Made by a program: the position numbers and the translations under genes. Positions 44,542-57,349 of a stretch of DNA of 64,000 nucleotides are shown piece by piece. The notes under the pieces are model-generated. The model was not told the DNA's origin and ran no database searches. It was given only the letters and a program-made list of their open reading frames with translations. Each line of letters opens with the position of its first letter. Within the stretch, counting starts at the first letter, position 1. Origin of the DNA: Lotus japonicus (Eukaryota > Streptophyta > Magnoliopsida > Fabales > Fabaceae); the NCBI RefSeq assembly GCF_012489685.1, contig NC_080043.1:81856292-81920291 (forward strand), read 5' to 3'.

Positions 44542-46558
44542 CTAATATTCGCCATGTCCATTTATTTCTGCTGCTTGCTTGGGAGAATACAAACTGGTAC
44601 CAAGAGTTTTATACAGAGCAGTATCAGAGTGAACAGCATGAGACCTCAAAGGCTTAACCCTGCGTCTACTGCCACGACTTTTTCGACGACGCCGGTTGTG
44701 ACCCTTCTCATTTTTCTCTTCATTCTCTTCTTCTTTAACCTTCACCACGCCTTTATTGATCGCATCACGGTCATTTTCCACTCCTTTTCCATTCACTTCT
44801 ACTGAACCTTCTTCACTTGGAACCACATAAACAAAATGGCCAATAGGGATATCATTCAGTTTCAACAACGGCTCTAAGCTCTTAACCACGGTTCTCATGG
44901 TGGGCCTGCTCTTATCATGAAGGCTTAGACATTGATGAGCCAAAGCTGCAAATTTTCTAGCCCCTTCAATTGAGTACTGATCCTCAAGCCTTGGGTCCAT
45001 TATTCTTTCAAGCTTATAGTGATCTTTCAATAGAGGCCTTGCCCACTCTACCAAATCTTGTTCCCTAGTGGGTCGTTTCTTGTCCACAGATTTTCTTCCT
45101 GTGAGAAGCTCTAAGAGAACCACTCCAAAGCTATACACATCGCTCATGGTTGTCAAACGGCCTGATTAAAGAGGAAATAGAGGGTATATTGAGTCAACTG
45201 AAGAAAGTTTTCAATGAATGAAACTAAATAGCATGTTTGAATTCACGTTTAGATATTCTCGAATCAATTCTGTTCCGGCAAAAACTATCAGGAGTAATGA
45301 ATTTTTCTTCCCATGTGAAAATCTACTATGTATCCAATTATCCAAACATGCACTAAAGGAACTGGTTTGAAATTGGTTAATTTTGAGAAGAATACCTGAC
45401 ATGATATACTCAGGAGCAGCATAACCTTGGGTTCCCATTACACGAGTTGTAATGTGTGTATGATCTTTATCTGGTCCATCTATTGCTAAACCAAAATCAG
45501 AGAGCTTGGCATTGAAATCCTGAAAAAAGAAACATAAAGAGCATACACATGTTAGTTTGCGTTGCTTTTAGTTACTGTGTGTTTGTATTTACGTTCAAAT
45601 TGACCAAAAGCACATTCAAACTGCCTTGGAACGTGCGCTGTTAGAAATACAAACACGTATGATGCTCAATTGAGGAAACAAAGGTTAATGACTGAGGACT
45701 TACAGCATCCAGAAGAATGTTTGAGGCTTTAACATCTCTGTATATGACTGGCTTCTCTTCTTCATGAAGGAAAGCAAGTCCTTTTGCAGCCCCAATTGCT
45801 ATTTTGATTCTTGTTAGCCAAGGCAAGGTTGCTAAATAACCTGCATTTTAGAACAATAACAGTCTTTTGTAAGAAAATTTGGCTCTTGTTTCAATTTTTC
45901 CCCCTTTTCTTTCATAATGAGAGCCAATTTAGAGAAAAACATGCATGCACCTTTGAAAAGCTTTTCCTCTAGATTGCCTCTCTCCATGTATTCATACACA
46001 AGAAGCCTGTGCTCATCTTCACAGCAATAGCCAATTAAATTGACCAGATGACGATGCTTCAACTGCCCCAGAAAGACTACTTCAGCCTGTGCAGTGCAAA
46101 AAGAAATTAGACAATTTCATCACTGGAAAAAAACAGAACAAGATGCATAGCTATATTGAAAGGTTTTTAGCAATTCTCACCAACCACTCCCTATGGCCTT
46201 GTTTTCCATCCAAATTTAAGGCCTTAACTGCTACTGTCCTAGGAACAAGTGTAAGCTTGTCATCAATGAACCCTTTATACACCTTCCCAAACCCACCTTC
46301 CCCAAGAAAATTGGATTTGTTGAAGCTGTGTGTGACCTCTTTGAGCTGCTGATAAGTGAAAATCTGAAGATTTGATCCCACAAGAGAATTGGATAAATCA
46401 CTCATGATGGAGAGTGATGAATAATTGCTTACATCAGAGAGGGAGAGTCTAGTAGAAGATGTCTTTTTGGAAACTATTTTTGGGGTTTCTAAGGATGAGT
46501 TGTTGTCCTTAAAACAGCCAAGTACCAATGATCTCCATTGAAGCTTCTTTGAGGGCAT
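44542..46558 (-). CDS. RIPK-like receptor-like cytoplasmic kinase (RLCK-VII)
   Basis: Five exons on the minus strand (46558-46181, 46086-45951, 45840-45704, 45519-45396, 45161-44542) join in frame to 464 residues. Kinase features: glycine loop GEGGFGKV (86-93), ATP-binding lysine VAVK (K112), catalytic [11 protein letters not shown] as SDFGLA, activation segment [10 protein letters not shown]. The start [16 protein letters not shown] and the SxSDxSN-rich leader resemble Arabidopsis RIPK, as does the invariant order of exons. The start at 46558 was chosen because homologues begin there; an in-frame ATG also lies at 46594. The tail is basic ([12 protein letters not shown]). Such kinases relay immune-receptor signals at the plasma membrane; no N-myristoylation glycine is present. 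Confidence 0.92.
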
Positions 46559-47040
46559 TTTTCCTGATAAGCTGTATATATGTGAGTTTCTCAAAAGTTA
46601 CAGCTTTATCAGTATCTGCAAAATTAGTTTAGAGGGATATGCTTTTATAGGTTACAATACCAAGACTTCAAATTTTTGTGGGGTAATTTTGTAAGGACTT
46701 TGACAAAGGAACCTGAAAAAGCCTTATTTGATGTACCATTATTTACTTATTTTCTTCTCCTCCGTGTAGGCCAGTGATATCAATAAAATTCTACACCTGA
46801 TGTCATTTGTTCAAGACTTGTCAGCAGCCAAGTCCTGCAGCCCCCACATTATTATATTCTACCCGAATAATGTTATGTTTACAAACCATTTCCACCTCCA
46901 CCTTACTTAAAGAAGAAGAGAAATGAGAGAAATGAGTGATATGATTTGTGATGTGATAAGAAATGCAGAGAGAGAAAAGAAGAAAAATGTGTGGAAATGA
47001 GATGGAAGAGAAAGTGAGGTGTGTATATATCATTACTCTA
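46559..47040 (-). promoter_or_regulatory. Upstream region of the RIPK-like gene
   Basis: On the minus strand a TATA-like GATATATACACACC lies near 47020-47030. CT-rich leader sequence follows, and a TTTTGCAG near 46616 could be the acceptor of a 5' UTR intron ahead of the ATG. All of this is inferred from consensus only. Confidence 0.35.
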
Positions 47041-48715
47041 TTCTACCCCTTCACCATTCTAAAGCTGTGTAAACGGTATTAGTTAGTTTTTTTGGTTTCA
47101 GTCCCTTTCTTTTTTCCACCTTGTGCTAAAAACTTATAAAAAGTATTTCTTAAGTGACTCCATGTGATCCAAATTAGGAATACTTTAATTGCACTAATGA
47201 AAACAATCTCAAAGAACGAACCTTCTTCAGCAAGAATCATGTTTGCCTATTTCATCATCAAAATAAAAGCCCTCAATTCTTTACCATGGAATTAAACATG
47301 TGGCTCGAAAGATGCCGCAACCGTTAGTTGTCAACCTTAATGGTTGCAAAATACCACTTTGGCAAGCTAGCTTATAGTTTTGATAAAGTTTGATGATAAC
47401 TAGAGATATGATCAATTAAGTCTTTAAAATTGTGAAATAATCATCACTTTTTAACTAACTTTTAACATGGACCTAGGTCTAACCCTAATTTAAAGAAATT
47501 ATTTGTGAATTTTATAGGAAAGGAAGGGGAAGACTATGAGGGGAATGGAAGAGAAAAGAAAAGGAAGGCAGGTTAAGCCCTCCCCTTATTTGGAAGCTCA
47601 AAATTCCACCAAATAACTAGAAGAACGGGTCTTGGAGGGATTTTAGAGGGTTTTCACAAATTCACCAAACTTTTACCCCCTCCTTTAAAAACTCTCAAAC
47701 AAGTAGACATTCCATAAGTCTCTCATTTCGCTTCCCTCCCCTCCAAAACTAAACACACAAACGCCCCTAAAAAATCACAAACTACAGGACGGAAGGGGAA
47801 AACTTTGAGGGGAAGAGGAGAAGAGGGCAAGTGAGTGAAAGAGGGTGTGCCTACTGTTTTTTTGTAAGTTCCAAATTTTTCAAAGCCCTCAATTTGAAGA
47901 ACTTCACAAAACAATTAAACAAGGGTCTTTGGTAAGTCTTAGAGGGCTTCAAAATTTCTTCAAACCGTTCCCCTATAAAATCTCTCAAATAAGGGGAGTG
48001 TTTCTCATAAACCACCCCATTTCCTTCCCTTCCTTTAAAAACTCAACTAATAAACATAATCTACTACAATATATTACTTCTACCCTATGGGTACTTAAAA
48101 AATGACAAAGTTCTTGTACCGGGTACATACTGGGTACGAGTACGAGTAGATACGTATTAAGTGCTTCTGGGACTACTTTCGTGGGTACTTCGAAGACAAA
48201 ATAAAGGGGTTCTTTTTAAACCAATTAAAATTTTAGATATTATATTTACAGGAAATAGAAACTAACTAAAGTTAATTTCTCTTATTTTGATATCTAAAAC
48301 ACGTCTTTCTCACATCGTTTGACCTCTCATTTAAGAAGAAAGTCTCTTTCCGCCTTTATCCTATCGTTGTTCGTCCACTGTTCCACCTCTTTCCGCTGAG
48401 TATTGGGAGATTTGATATATAATTAATAGTAATATGTAAGATAAATGTTGTACCACGTACCGTACTCATACCCAGTACTGTACCCGCAACCATGGATACT
48501 AACTTCTACTTAACCCATGCGGGTAAAATTTTACTAAGGTGATAAACTTACTCATATTCAGACTTTACCGAGTGTCCTAAACCTAAAACAAGGGGATTTA
48601 ATGAAATGATACAGCATTTAATCTGTCTACAATCTTAGTATATTGGACTAAATGAGTGTACTGTGTACAGTTTCTGTATTTAGTATTTTCAACTAGACCC
48701 CACTTGCTGATAGAA
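47041..48715. other. Intergenic with an imperfect direct repeat
   Basis: Blocks at about 47520-47750 and 47785-48050 share an order of motifs (GGAAGGGGAA, GAGGGGAA, AGGGTCTT, TTAGAGGG, CCCCT...TTTAAAA, CTCTCAAA) and look like diverged copies of one repeat. Around 48110-48540 there are GGGTAC-type repeats. No gene is seen. Confidence 0.4.
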
Positions 48716-48724
48716 TATAGATAA

Positions 48725-49255
48725 GGCTTAATTGCAACTTTGGTCCCTGACATTTACAAAAGCCACGATTTTGGTCCCTCACCTAATTTAATTACAAAAA
48801 TCGTCCCTCACCTAACACTTCGTGAACAACGTTGGTCCAACCGTCAATTTTTTAACGGAAGAAGCTTACGTGGCGTCTGAAAGCTTATGTGGAAGTGCCA
48901 CTGGCGTCAGAATCGATTTTTCCTCTCCTCTCGGCTGTTTTTTTTTATCTCATAGTGAAGCTTTGCTGTTGGGAGGCCTAGTTGTTGGAACGCTGGGATT
49001 GAGGTTGTGTCCTATTCCTCTGAGTTTTTTTGTTGTTTTTTCCTCTGAGATGTAGAGGCATGTGCCTCCCTCTCTCCGGTGGCACTTCCACCTAAGTTTT
49101 CAAACACCACATAAGCTTCTTCCGTTAAAAAATTGACGGTGGGACCAACTTTGTTCACAGAGTGTTAGGTGAGGGATGATTTTTGTAATTAAATTAGGTG
49201 AGGGACCAAAATCGTGGCTTTTATAAATGTCAGGGACCAAAGATGCAATTAAGCC
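48725..49255. mobile_element. Mutator-like MITE with 9-bp target duplication TATAGATAA
   Basis: TATAGATAA is at 48716-48724 and 49256-49264. The ends GGCTTAATTGCAACTTTGGT and, on the complement, GGCTTAATTGCATCTTTGGT begin inverted repeats of about 180 bp containing GGTCCCT and CTCACCTAATTTAATTAC. The 531-bp element has no transposase. Confidence 0.82.
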
Positions 49256-49264
49256 TATAGATAA

Positions 49265-51056
49265 AGTCATAAGGTGGACAAATAGATAATGGCATTCAAT
49301 TATTGTGTAAAATAATATCTTTTCGATTTTTCTTTAAAATTGATCCCACTATTGTGTTTGGGTAATGGAAAGAGCTGTTACAATTCTCAAAAAAAAAGGT
49401 GGACAAATAGAAAAGGACAATTTTAGAATCGGGCAACGTTTAGCAGCCAGATTTCATTTCAATAAATTCATAGCATATTCGGAAATCATTAAAATATCAC
49501 ATCTAAACAGAATTGATTTTCAGAAAGAACTCATTAAAATGATAAGCTAGTTTTGACGTCCATTTTAAGTTCTACTTGAGGAATCCATTGGTGATGAATG
49601 TAACAAATGCAGATCTAAACATGCGACTAGAGTAGAAAGAAAACGTGGAATTAGCGTGTAGCATTCGTTCGAGAGCATCTAAGATAAATGAGCATAGGGT
49701 GGTCCCTGAAGGTTGATTGACTTTGAATATTGACGCCACAGCCCACAGTGACACACGTACTTCGGGACGTTCATACTAGCAACAAAATGGAGTTTTCAAC
49801 CAATGCCTTTTACTTGTCTCGTTTGTTGGATCACATTCTTAGTGGCTAGCTGTTGCTAATTATTTCTTTGTAATTTCGTCATGTGTACTGGTCTTTTGGG
49901 AGGAAGAAATTGTGTTTAAAGTCATATTACAGTTCTTGGCAATTTCTTAGTTTAGATAAGATGTGCTTGTTTTTTTGTGGGACTGTGGGAGCATGCACAC
50001 AAAGAAAATATGAACATTAATTAGTGGATGTGATTTGAACTACGAAGGGCGTATGGAAGTTTTTAGAATAATGTTTCCAATCCAATCTAATAGTATATCT
50101 CTGTTTTCAACTTTTAACAATTCTTTAAAAAAAAAACAAAAACCTTAACAATTAAGGAATTCTTAGGGGGCACATTTGAGCCCTGAGATATGTCATAAAC
50201 TGCTTATAACATGTTAATTAGGCCAAGAAAGGGTGGGTCGGGTTTTGCTTTCACCATTCCCAGAGGAGGATGGTTGATTTGAGCAATGTGTGATACAATA
50301 ACCTAATCCTCGTTTAATTTATAAAACACGCATAAAAAATCTTAAAATATAATAAAGTTGAAATTTGAGTAATTCAAATTATTTATTTATTACTCTGGGG
50401 CGGGTTCGAAGGTAGGTTCGAGATGGGTACATGCTCCCCTAAAGTCCTAAACCCATCCTTATATCCGCCTAGGCAAGTTCGAGTTCAATTTTTATTTCAA
50501 CCAGGTTAAAATGAGTTTTCTCCATCAAAGTCAAGATCATGTACGTATTCACGGATTCATATTTAATTATGATGTCTAATGCTAACCCCATAAGACATAA
50601 ACCTAACCTTTACATTTGAACCCTTTTCTAAAACTTTATGACTAAAACATTAATTTTTTTGGCTAAAATAATTTTTTAGACTCTCATTTTATGATTAATT
50701 AATTAAGCTTTGGTTTAGTCCATAGCATCAAACTTTTCATGGTCCCCAATTTTACAATTAATTTTTTTTAATCCTCATTTTTTGATATTCAACTATTAAT
50801 TAATTGGTGATGTGGCTCACAAAGGATCACGTCATAATTACCACGTGTCAAGAATAATTTTATATGGCCATGTTTTTGCCAAGTAACCTTTTATAGAGTG
50901 AATTTTTTTTATAAAAGAGCTAGTCATTGATATTATTTGGAAGCTGTTTACAGTGATATTTAGTAAACAAACATTCTCCAAATTCGATTGGAAAAAGTTT
51001 AAGAAATTAAGAATTTTGCGAATTAAGGGTTCTTTTGGGAAAACGTCTTGTCAAAG
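49265..51056. other. Intergenic, no gene seen
   Basis: AT-rich sequence lacking long frames or recognisable repeats. The block ends where the LTR of Tat element 2 begins, near 51057. Confidence 0.4.
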
Positions 51057-51751
51057 TGTTGTGTGTGAAACTTAGAAATCTCGACACCAACGTGTCAAGG
51101 GTAAACCCAATAAGTGAATAAACTGCAAGTTTAAAGGTGCTGAAATTCGAATTGCACTGAACAAACTGAAAAGTACATCAAATAAGTCGAAAACGCCTAA
51201 TTACATCAACAGAAATACAAAGTAACAAAATAACAAGCTTGAAGCGCTCAAAGGCATGAAACATAAACGGCTGGTTCAGCAACATACTCCTCCATGATCA
51301 CGTTAGGCTCGTTGAGTCTCTTTGATGCGGACATGTGAGCTTTTAGTGAGTTTTTAAGAGTTGAGTTGGGAACCCTTTCTTTTGCATAATCTTCTCCTAT
51401 TTATAGTACTCCACTGTCTCGCATGTCTTTGGCGGTTTTTTCCCCTTGCTGGGTGAGTTAGTGGGCTTGGCTCCTCCACGATCTCCTGCTTGCAATGGTA
51501 ACTTCATGCGCAGTGGGGAAGGTGGTGCCTCCTAACCGTTTACTTGCCACGTGGGTGGCCATCGTGGGGGGGAGGCACACGTTCCTTCAACTGATTCATT
51601 CAAAGCCGCATGTGGTAAACATGCCCGTGTTAATAGCAACGACATCCTTTGTCGACTTTCGCTAGCGTTTAAACTTAGTCTTTTCCTTGATTTTCCTGGT
51701 CTTATCTTCGACAAGCCCATGTGTTTTGGGCCAAACATTCTTGGGCCAACA
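51057..51751 (-). repeat. 3' LTR of Tat element 2 with polypurine tract
   Basis: The LTR starts TGTTG and ends CCAACA on the plus strand. The minus-strand polypurine tract TTTTTGGGGGGCATT (51752-51766) sits directly outside it. A minus-strand TATA box, ACTATAAATAGG, lies near 51395-51406. The left limit is set from the TGTTG/CAACA pairing only, because the other LTR is outside the window. Confidence 0.6.
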
Positions 51752-52188
51752 AATGCCCCCCAAAAATGTTGATTCTCGACTACCAGACCTTGGAGAGAGC
51801 AAGCATTTTTTGAGCCTGAAATTTCGAGCGGAACTACCATCCCTTCCAACGTTCTTGCAATTTCAACCTTTCATCTTCAGGTCCAATCAAAAGTCATAGC
51901 GTCTGACTTCCGCCTGCTAATTTGCAGTCTCCTCACTAGAGTCATCATTGCTCCTTTACAGCCTATATACTAGGAAGCTACAGTTATAATAATAAAATAA
52001 CTGTTGAGATTTCAAATTTTATGCAATGCTGTGCAATGCAGCTTCACGTCTGTTTCCCCTTCTGTCTATAAATACACCATTGTTGCTTCCTTGTAAGCTT
52101 TACACTTTTCAAATCTTCCAAGTTCCATTTGAAATTGCTTAACCCTTTGTTTCTTCATTTTTCTCTGGTGCGCTCTCCGATCACTTTC

Positions 52189-55100
52189 ATGGCTTCCGAT
52201 TCCGACAACGTTATACCACTGGCTGCTGCTCTTGAAATGGGTGAAGCCAAACGCGTTCCCATTCCAGACCCACCGTATGAAGCGGAAAAGAGGGCTATCT
52301 GGAAATCTCAGGTACTCATTCCTATCTCTGTTAATGGTACATTGCGCGCCATTTTAGGACCTCTGAAGAAAGCGAGAAAGGATAGACTTACTAGCCTTCC
52401 TGATGGTCATGAGACATTTCACCCTAGTATTCGAGGGGAAGAGCTTATCCTTGCTTTTCGATCCTCTTACCGCTTACCCTTTTTGAATGACCCTAAGAGG
52501 GCTTTTCGATCTGCCCCACCCAATCCGACCGCTAATGACGGAGCTTATTTGAAATGGCTTGATAGGATAGAAGGCCAGTAAGTCTGGGCATTGGAAGGTC
52601 ACTGGGATTTTTGACTTAATTCAGTTGTCGAGATCACCTATCTCCTATCATCCTGCTATGCTTTTGAGCTCATTCTATTTCTGGGAGAGATCTACCAACA
52701 GCTTCCATGTTCCCTTTGGCATGATTACCCCCACACTTCTCGACGTCGCTGCAATTACTGGCCTCTGGTTCATGGGTGATGATTATCATTCTACTGCTGC
52801 CCCAGTTAAGCCTATCGCCATTTCGACGGACAATGTAGCCTTTAGCCGATTTATCAAGGATCACTATGTCGAAGACGGTGAAGTTTCTGATGTTGAGCAT
52901 GTTGCGTTTCTCTTGTATTGGCTCTCTGCTTACGTATTTTGCACTAAATCTCTGAGGATCCCCGCCAAGCTTCTTCCTTTGGCCAATTTGCTCCATGAGG
53001 GTCGAAGAATCGCTTTGGCCAGGCTTGTTCTTGGTAACCTTTATCAGATGATTAATGAAGCAGTGGCCGATATTCAAGATCCCAAGGTCATGTCTTTAAA
53101 TGCAACCGGTCCGTTATGGCTTCTTCAACTTTGGTTGAATGCAGTTTTCGAATCTTTTCTTCCGGCTAAACAAACCCCTCCTGCGGTGTCTAACACAAGG
53201 ATTGATGCTCATAGGCTCGAGACTTTAACCCCTCCTTACAATGCTTCTAACTTTGAGGCCGATTTCAAGAAGTATTTCACCATGTTCTTCGAACTGAAAC
53301 ATTACCGTTCCAGTTTTGCCCCATACAGCAAGCCCACTTAAGGCCCGCGTTGGCTGAAAACTTCCTACCCCAAGCTTCCCGATTCAGAAGATTTCTCCCC
53401 ACATCAGCTTGAACTCTGGCAAACCATAATATCCCCTCGAGTGTTGACCATAGGTTTTGCCAATAATGACTATACCCTGTGTGGTTATAACCCCCAGGTG
53501 GTTTCTCGACAATTTGGGCCAAGTCAGGATTTGCCTAACACATTGTTCGACCACTCTCTTGTTCTCTATCCTGGCGCCGTTACCAAACTCAGCGTTTTCG
53601 ACACCACCGTTAACTACTACAACGAAGAGCTGATTAATCTCAGTCCTTTTCGCTTTGTCCCTTCTTTTTATGTCACCAAGGCATTTAAGACTTGGTGGTC
53701 TACTTATTGGAGCGACATTTTGGTGCCGATCGAAGATTGTTTTCAGCGCATAACGAATGTTTTTCTTTTGCAGAAGCAAGCTCCTAAGAAGACCAAAGGT
53801 ATGCATTCGTCCGAGATCAACGCTTTCCAGCAATTCTTCGGTGTAGTGTATTTTCCGGGTCCTCGACTTCGAGAAACTGTTGCTAAAGCAGCTCAAGTTC
53901 TTAGGCAAATGTGGGAGTCTAAAGCCAAGAAAACTCGGTTGATCATCCCTCCCGATGAGGATGGTCTCTCTTTTATTATTCGAAAAACTGGCTTTAAATT
54001 CCCACCGTTGCCTACTTGTAAGTATGCTTTGGCTCTTCCATTGGTCCTTCCTAAATGGGTTGACCATGTAAGTATCAAGAATTTTTACCAAAGTGCGTTG
54101 CCTCTTCGGAAGCGGGTGACCTGGACTAAATACTATCTATGGAATCTTCCTTTCCATGTGTCGGTCGAAATCTTCAACCACATATCGATAAGAACGCTTA
54201 TTAGTCAAGGTAATTATTTCGACCTGGCTTTCTCGTGATATTTATGGCTTAACTCTTCTTTCTTTTCTCCTCACAGCTGAACCAATTCGTCGACCAACTC
54301 CTCAAGCCTCTCCTCGGGTGACTTCTGCTACCATTGATGATGATGATGATGACAATGTTAGCTTGGCCGACAAGCTTAAAGCACTGAAGGTAATATCTAG
54401 GCGGTGAAACTTTGTTCTTTCCATGGTATATATGTATTGCGTAACCCTTTGTTTTCATTTCAGAGTCGAAAACGAGGGGCTACACCTACTACCTCTGCAA
54501 CCCAGAAGAAGGTAAAAGGGGTCAGTGGTTCAGCCGTTAGCAAACCTTCCCCGGCTAAGTCTACTAGCCGTCCTGAGGAGGTCCAAGGAGGTGGAGCCCA
54601 AGCTGTTGATCAGGTTCGAAATCCCCTGCTTGCGTTCAACCTTTCCATATGTTTTGCAAGTTTACTGATGTTTTATCTCTTGCTCAGGTAGGAACACAAG
54701 AACATTCTGCTTCCAGCCCTCCTTCTCACGAGGACGTGCCTATCCCTGACCCTGCCAAGCACAAAACTGATGAGAAGGCCTCAGCCAAGAAGATTTCCAA
54801 GAAGAAATCTAAGTCTGGTCGCAAGTCTGGCAGCCATTCTTCTCATTTTTCCAAGAGTTCGGCAAGTTCAAGTCCTCACAAAAATTCTGCTCCCAAGGTA
54901 ACTTATCGTTAGCTATGGCTTAATTCGATTTTCTTTCCTTTTCCTCCCTCAAATATTTCGCTTTTCATTCTTCAGAGGGTTGGCATGTCTAAAATGGTTG
55001 TGCCCCGAGCCAAATTGTTACCTCGTAATCCTCCACGAGTTGTTCTGTCGAGTCCTTTGAGCAGTCTGGGGTCCTCGAGTTCGAGTTTAGATTCTAGCGA

Positions 55101-56239
55101 GTTAGACCCTATGTGGGATAAGTTGAACTTCTATTTCAATTCGAAACCAATTGCTTGGCAACATCCTGGTTGTGCACCTTATTATACCAAGGAGTGTCGA
55201 GATAATCTTTCTAATTTTCCCCCGCAGGATACTCCAAACACTTCTCCTCTGGCCCTTGAACAAAGCATGCCACATGTCGAAGTTCAAAGCGGCGAAGACC
55301 AAATGCCCCTAGTCACTCAGCCTGAACAAGTGATTGGTGTCATGCCTCCTCCAAAGCATCTTGTGGACGCTGGTGCTGATGCTCTAAACTCGACACAAGC
55401 TGGCCCTTCTCCCAAGCCTCAATAAGATTCCGGAGCTGTTTTTGCTTTCTTCGCATGCCAAAGGAGGTTCTGCTTCTTCAAGGATAGCAGCTTCATCTCA
55501 TGCTTCTGGTGAAAGGCTTAATGCATTTTTGGTCCAAGATCCGCTTGCCACTATTCAAAGTTTCCTCGATGGTACTTTGAACCTTGATTCTCCGCCACAT
55601 CATGCTGAAACTACTGAGACTGCTCAGTCTAGCGGGGTAGCTAGTTCTGGCCAGATTGAAGAAGTCTTGGCTAAATTGAAGGACCTAGTTTTCGATGAAA
55701 GATTCTTCGATAAAGTCCGGGCTAACCCTCAATCAGGCCATGATGTCAAGGAGTTGCTCACTTTCCTGCTGGGCCAGCGTCTCGACCAAGTTCAGGCTGA
55801 TGCTCTTGTTGAGTTCCAGACTTTCCTGGTTGATCTTTTGGCCACGCTTGATAAAGCCAACACTGTGGAGCAACTCATCAAGACTAAAGAGGCGCAGGTG
55901 ACTTCTAGCACCCAAGGGCTCTTAAATGTGAAGGATGAGGTTCTTAAGTTGACTGCCAGGAAGACTCTTATAGCAACTGATTTGTCGAGTGTTAACACTC
56001 GGCTGGACGAGCTACGGAGGGAGATGGCAATGCTTGAGAAGGAGAAGACAACGTTGGTCGAAGAAGGTCCTGTTGTGAATGCCCGGCTGACTACTCTAGC
56101 TGCTGAATGCACAAGTGTGATGTTGTCGACATCTCAGTTGTCCAAAGAGGTTGCAGCAGAGCAAGGTGTTAAGCAAAACTTGGATGCCAGGATCGTTGCT
56201 GCCGGCGCTCAACTCGAAACCTTTAAGTCGAGGTTTTAG
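52189..56239 (+). pseudogene. Antisense accessory gene of Tat element 2 (plant-mobile-domain-like plus coiled coil)
   Basis: Exons by splice consensus: 52189-54209, 54277-54389, 54464-54613, 54688-54897, 54976-56239. A TATA box (CTATAAATACACC) lies at about 52066. Exon 1 holds a plant mobile domain-like region (ISYHPAMLLSSFYFWERSTN, FHVPFGMITPTLLDVAAITG, then YQSALPLRKRVTW). The short middle exons are Ser/Lys-rich (SRKRGATPTT, KKISKKKSKSGRKSG). The last exon ends in a coiled coil (NTRLDELRREMAMLEKEKTT). It is broken by a frameshift near 52580, where CAGTAAGT could alternatively be a donor, a TAA at 53339 and a frameshift near 55425. It runs against pol. The PMD is shared by host silencing proteins such as MAIL1 and by several transposons. 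Confidence 0.7.
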
Positions 56240-56688
56240 GACTTTTATGCTTACTTCCTTTCATTGTCTTGGGTCTGTAATAACTCTGTACTTGTATGAC
56301 CTTTGTTGCCAATGTTTGTACTTTTACCCTTTAAGTACCTGTCTCGACAATGACTTTATTGATTAATTCGTGTTGATGATGTCGACATAATTTGTCTGGC
56401 GTCCTTTTATTGTCGAATTAACACGATTTGTCAGCTTACTCCCTCTTGCTTTGCCTTTTGATTTCCATACCATTTAACTTGGTATCTTTCACGGCAATCT
56501 AACCTTCTATCTTCCACGCCATTACTCAATGTCTTGAAAATAGAGTAATTTATGACGTTCTTTTACCACGTTCTTGTTCCGACGAAACAACTTCCTCCAC
56601 TCACGGTAGTGGCTTACGTGGCTGACTGTGCTTGGGTAACCATTGATAACTGTTTGCCATGCATTAATGCAACTGTTTGTTTCACTTC

Positions 56689-56705
56689 ATTATAAATAAA
56701 GTCGT
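56689..56705 (+). promoter_or_regulatory. TATA box of the second accessory ORF in Tat element 2
   Basis: ATTATAAATAAAG lies about 85 bases before the ATG at 56781 and about 450 bases after the stop of the larger antisense gene. This suggests an independent transcript. Confidence 0.4.
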
Positions 56706-56780
56706 TTTTACTCTTTTCATTAGTAACTTCTTCTTTTGCTAGTAACCCTCTTCCCGGCTTTGTTCTTCCAATCCCCAATC

Positions 56781-57254
56781 ATGGATAGTAGAGTCATTCT
56801 CCAACGTATCCGCAACCTGGCCTTCCGGCATGATCTCTTTGATGACATGTTTGTATCCCCCGCTGGCCTCGACGACCTTTTGGGGCTCATCCACCAACTA
56901 CTTCAAAGGTCAATTATCACGCGCGTCAGGGTTCCTCTCCAGGAGTTCCAGGAGCTACTCGTCGAAGCCAAACCTTTGTACGAGGAGTATAGGGAGCTTT
57001 CCTTGATGGCGTTCTTTCAAGAGCACCAGATTGGTGAGTTGAAGGAGAGGTTTGACTCCCTCCGGGCCTCCTTGGACCAACAAGACCCGGCAGGTCTTGT
57101 TAGACTGGCTGTCGAGATTGCTGCAGTCTCTTTTGAAGACCTCAACGCCCGTAAGGAGAAGGCTCGGCTTGAGGGCCAAATGGCGGCGCTAGTGGGCCAA
57201 ATTGGCCCTCTGCAGGCTAGATATGAGGCCTATAAGGCCAATCTCCCTTTTTGA
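56781..57254 (+). CDS. Small helical accessory protein of Tat element 2
   Basis: An intact frame of 157 residues, MDSRVILQRIRNLAFRHDLF..., lies antisense to pol between the integrase end and the larger accessory gene. It has no membrane segment, is almost all helix, and has heptad-like leucines (LKERFDSLRASLDQQ; KARLEGQMAALVGQIGPLQA). An in-frame upstream ATG (56736) exists, but the chosen one follows the leader and starts the charged helical part. It stays open although pol and the neighbouring antisense gene are broken. No family is recognised; it resembles in size and helix content, not clearly in sequence, the 133-residue ORF of element 1. Confidence 0.55.
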   Translation: MDSRVILQRIRNLAFRHDLFDDMFVSPAGLDDLLGLIHQLLQRSIITRVRVPLQEFQELLVEAKPLYEEYRELSLMAFFQEHQIGELKERFDSLRASLDQQDPAGLVRLAVEIAAVSFEDLNARKEKARLEGQMAALVGQIGPLQARYEAYKANLPF

Positions 57255-57349
57255 GTTTCAACCTTTTTGTATTTTTGTTTTTTGCCATGATTGTAATGTC
57301 TCATCATAATTAATAAAACATTTGATTTGGCAATCTTTTATCTTTTTGC

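Noticed and set aside
53384..54091. Minus-strand frame of 235 codons in Tat element 2
   Set aside because: It is antisense to the plant-mobile-domain-like exon, which has clear domain similarity; the minus frame has none.
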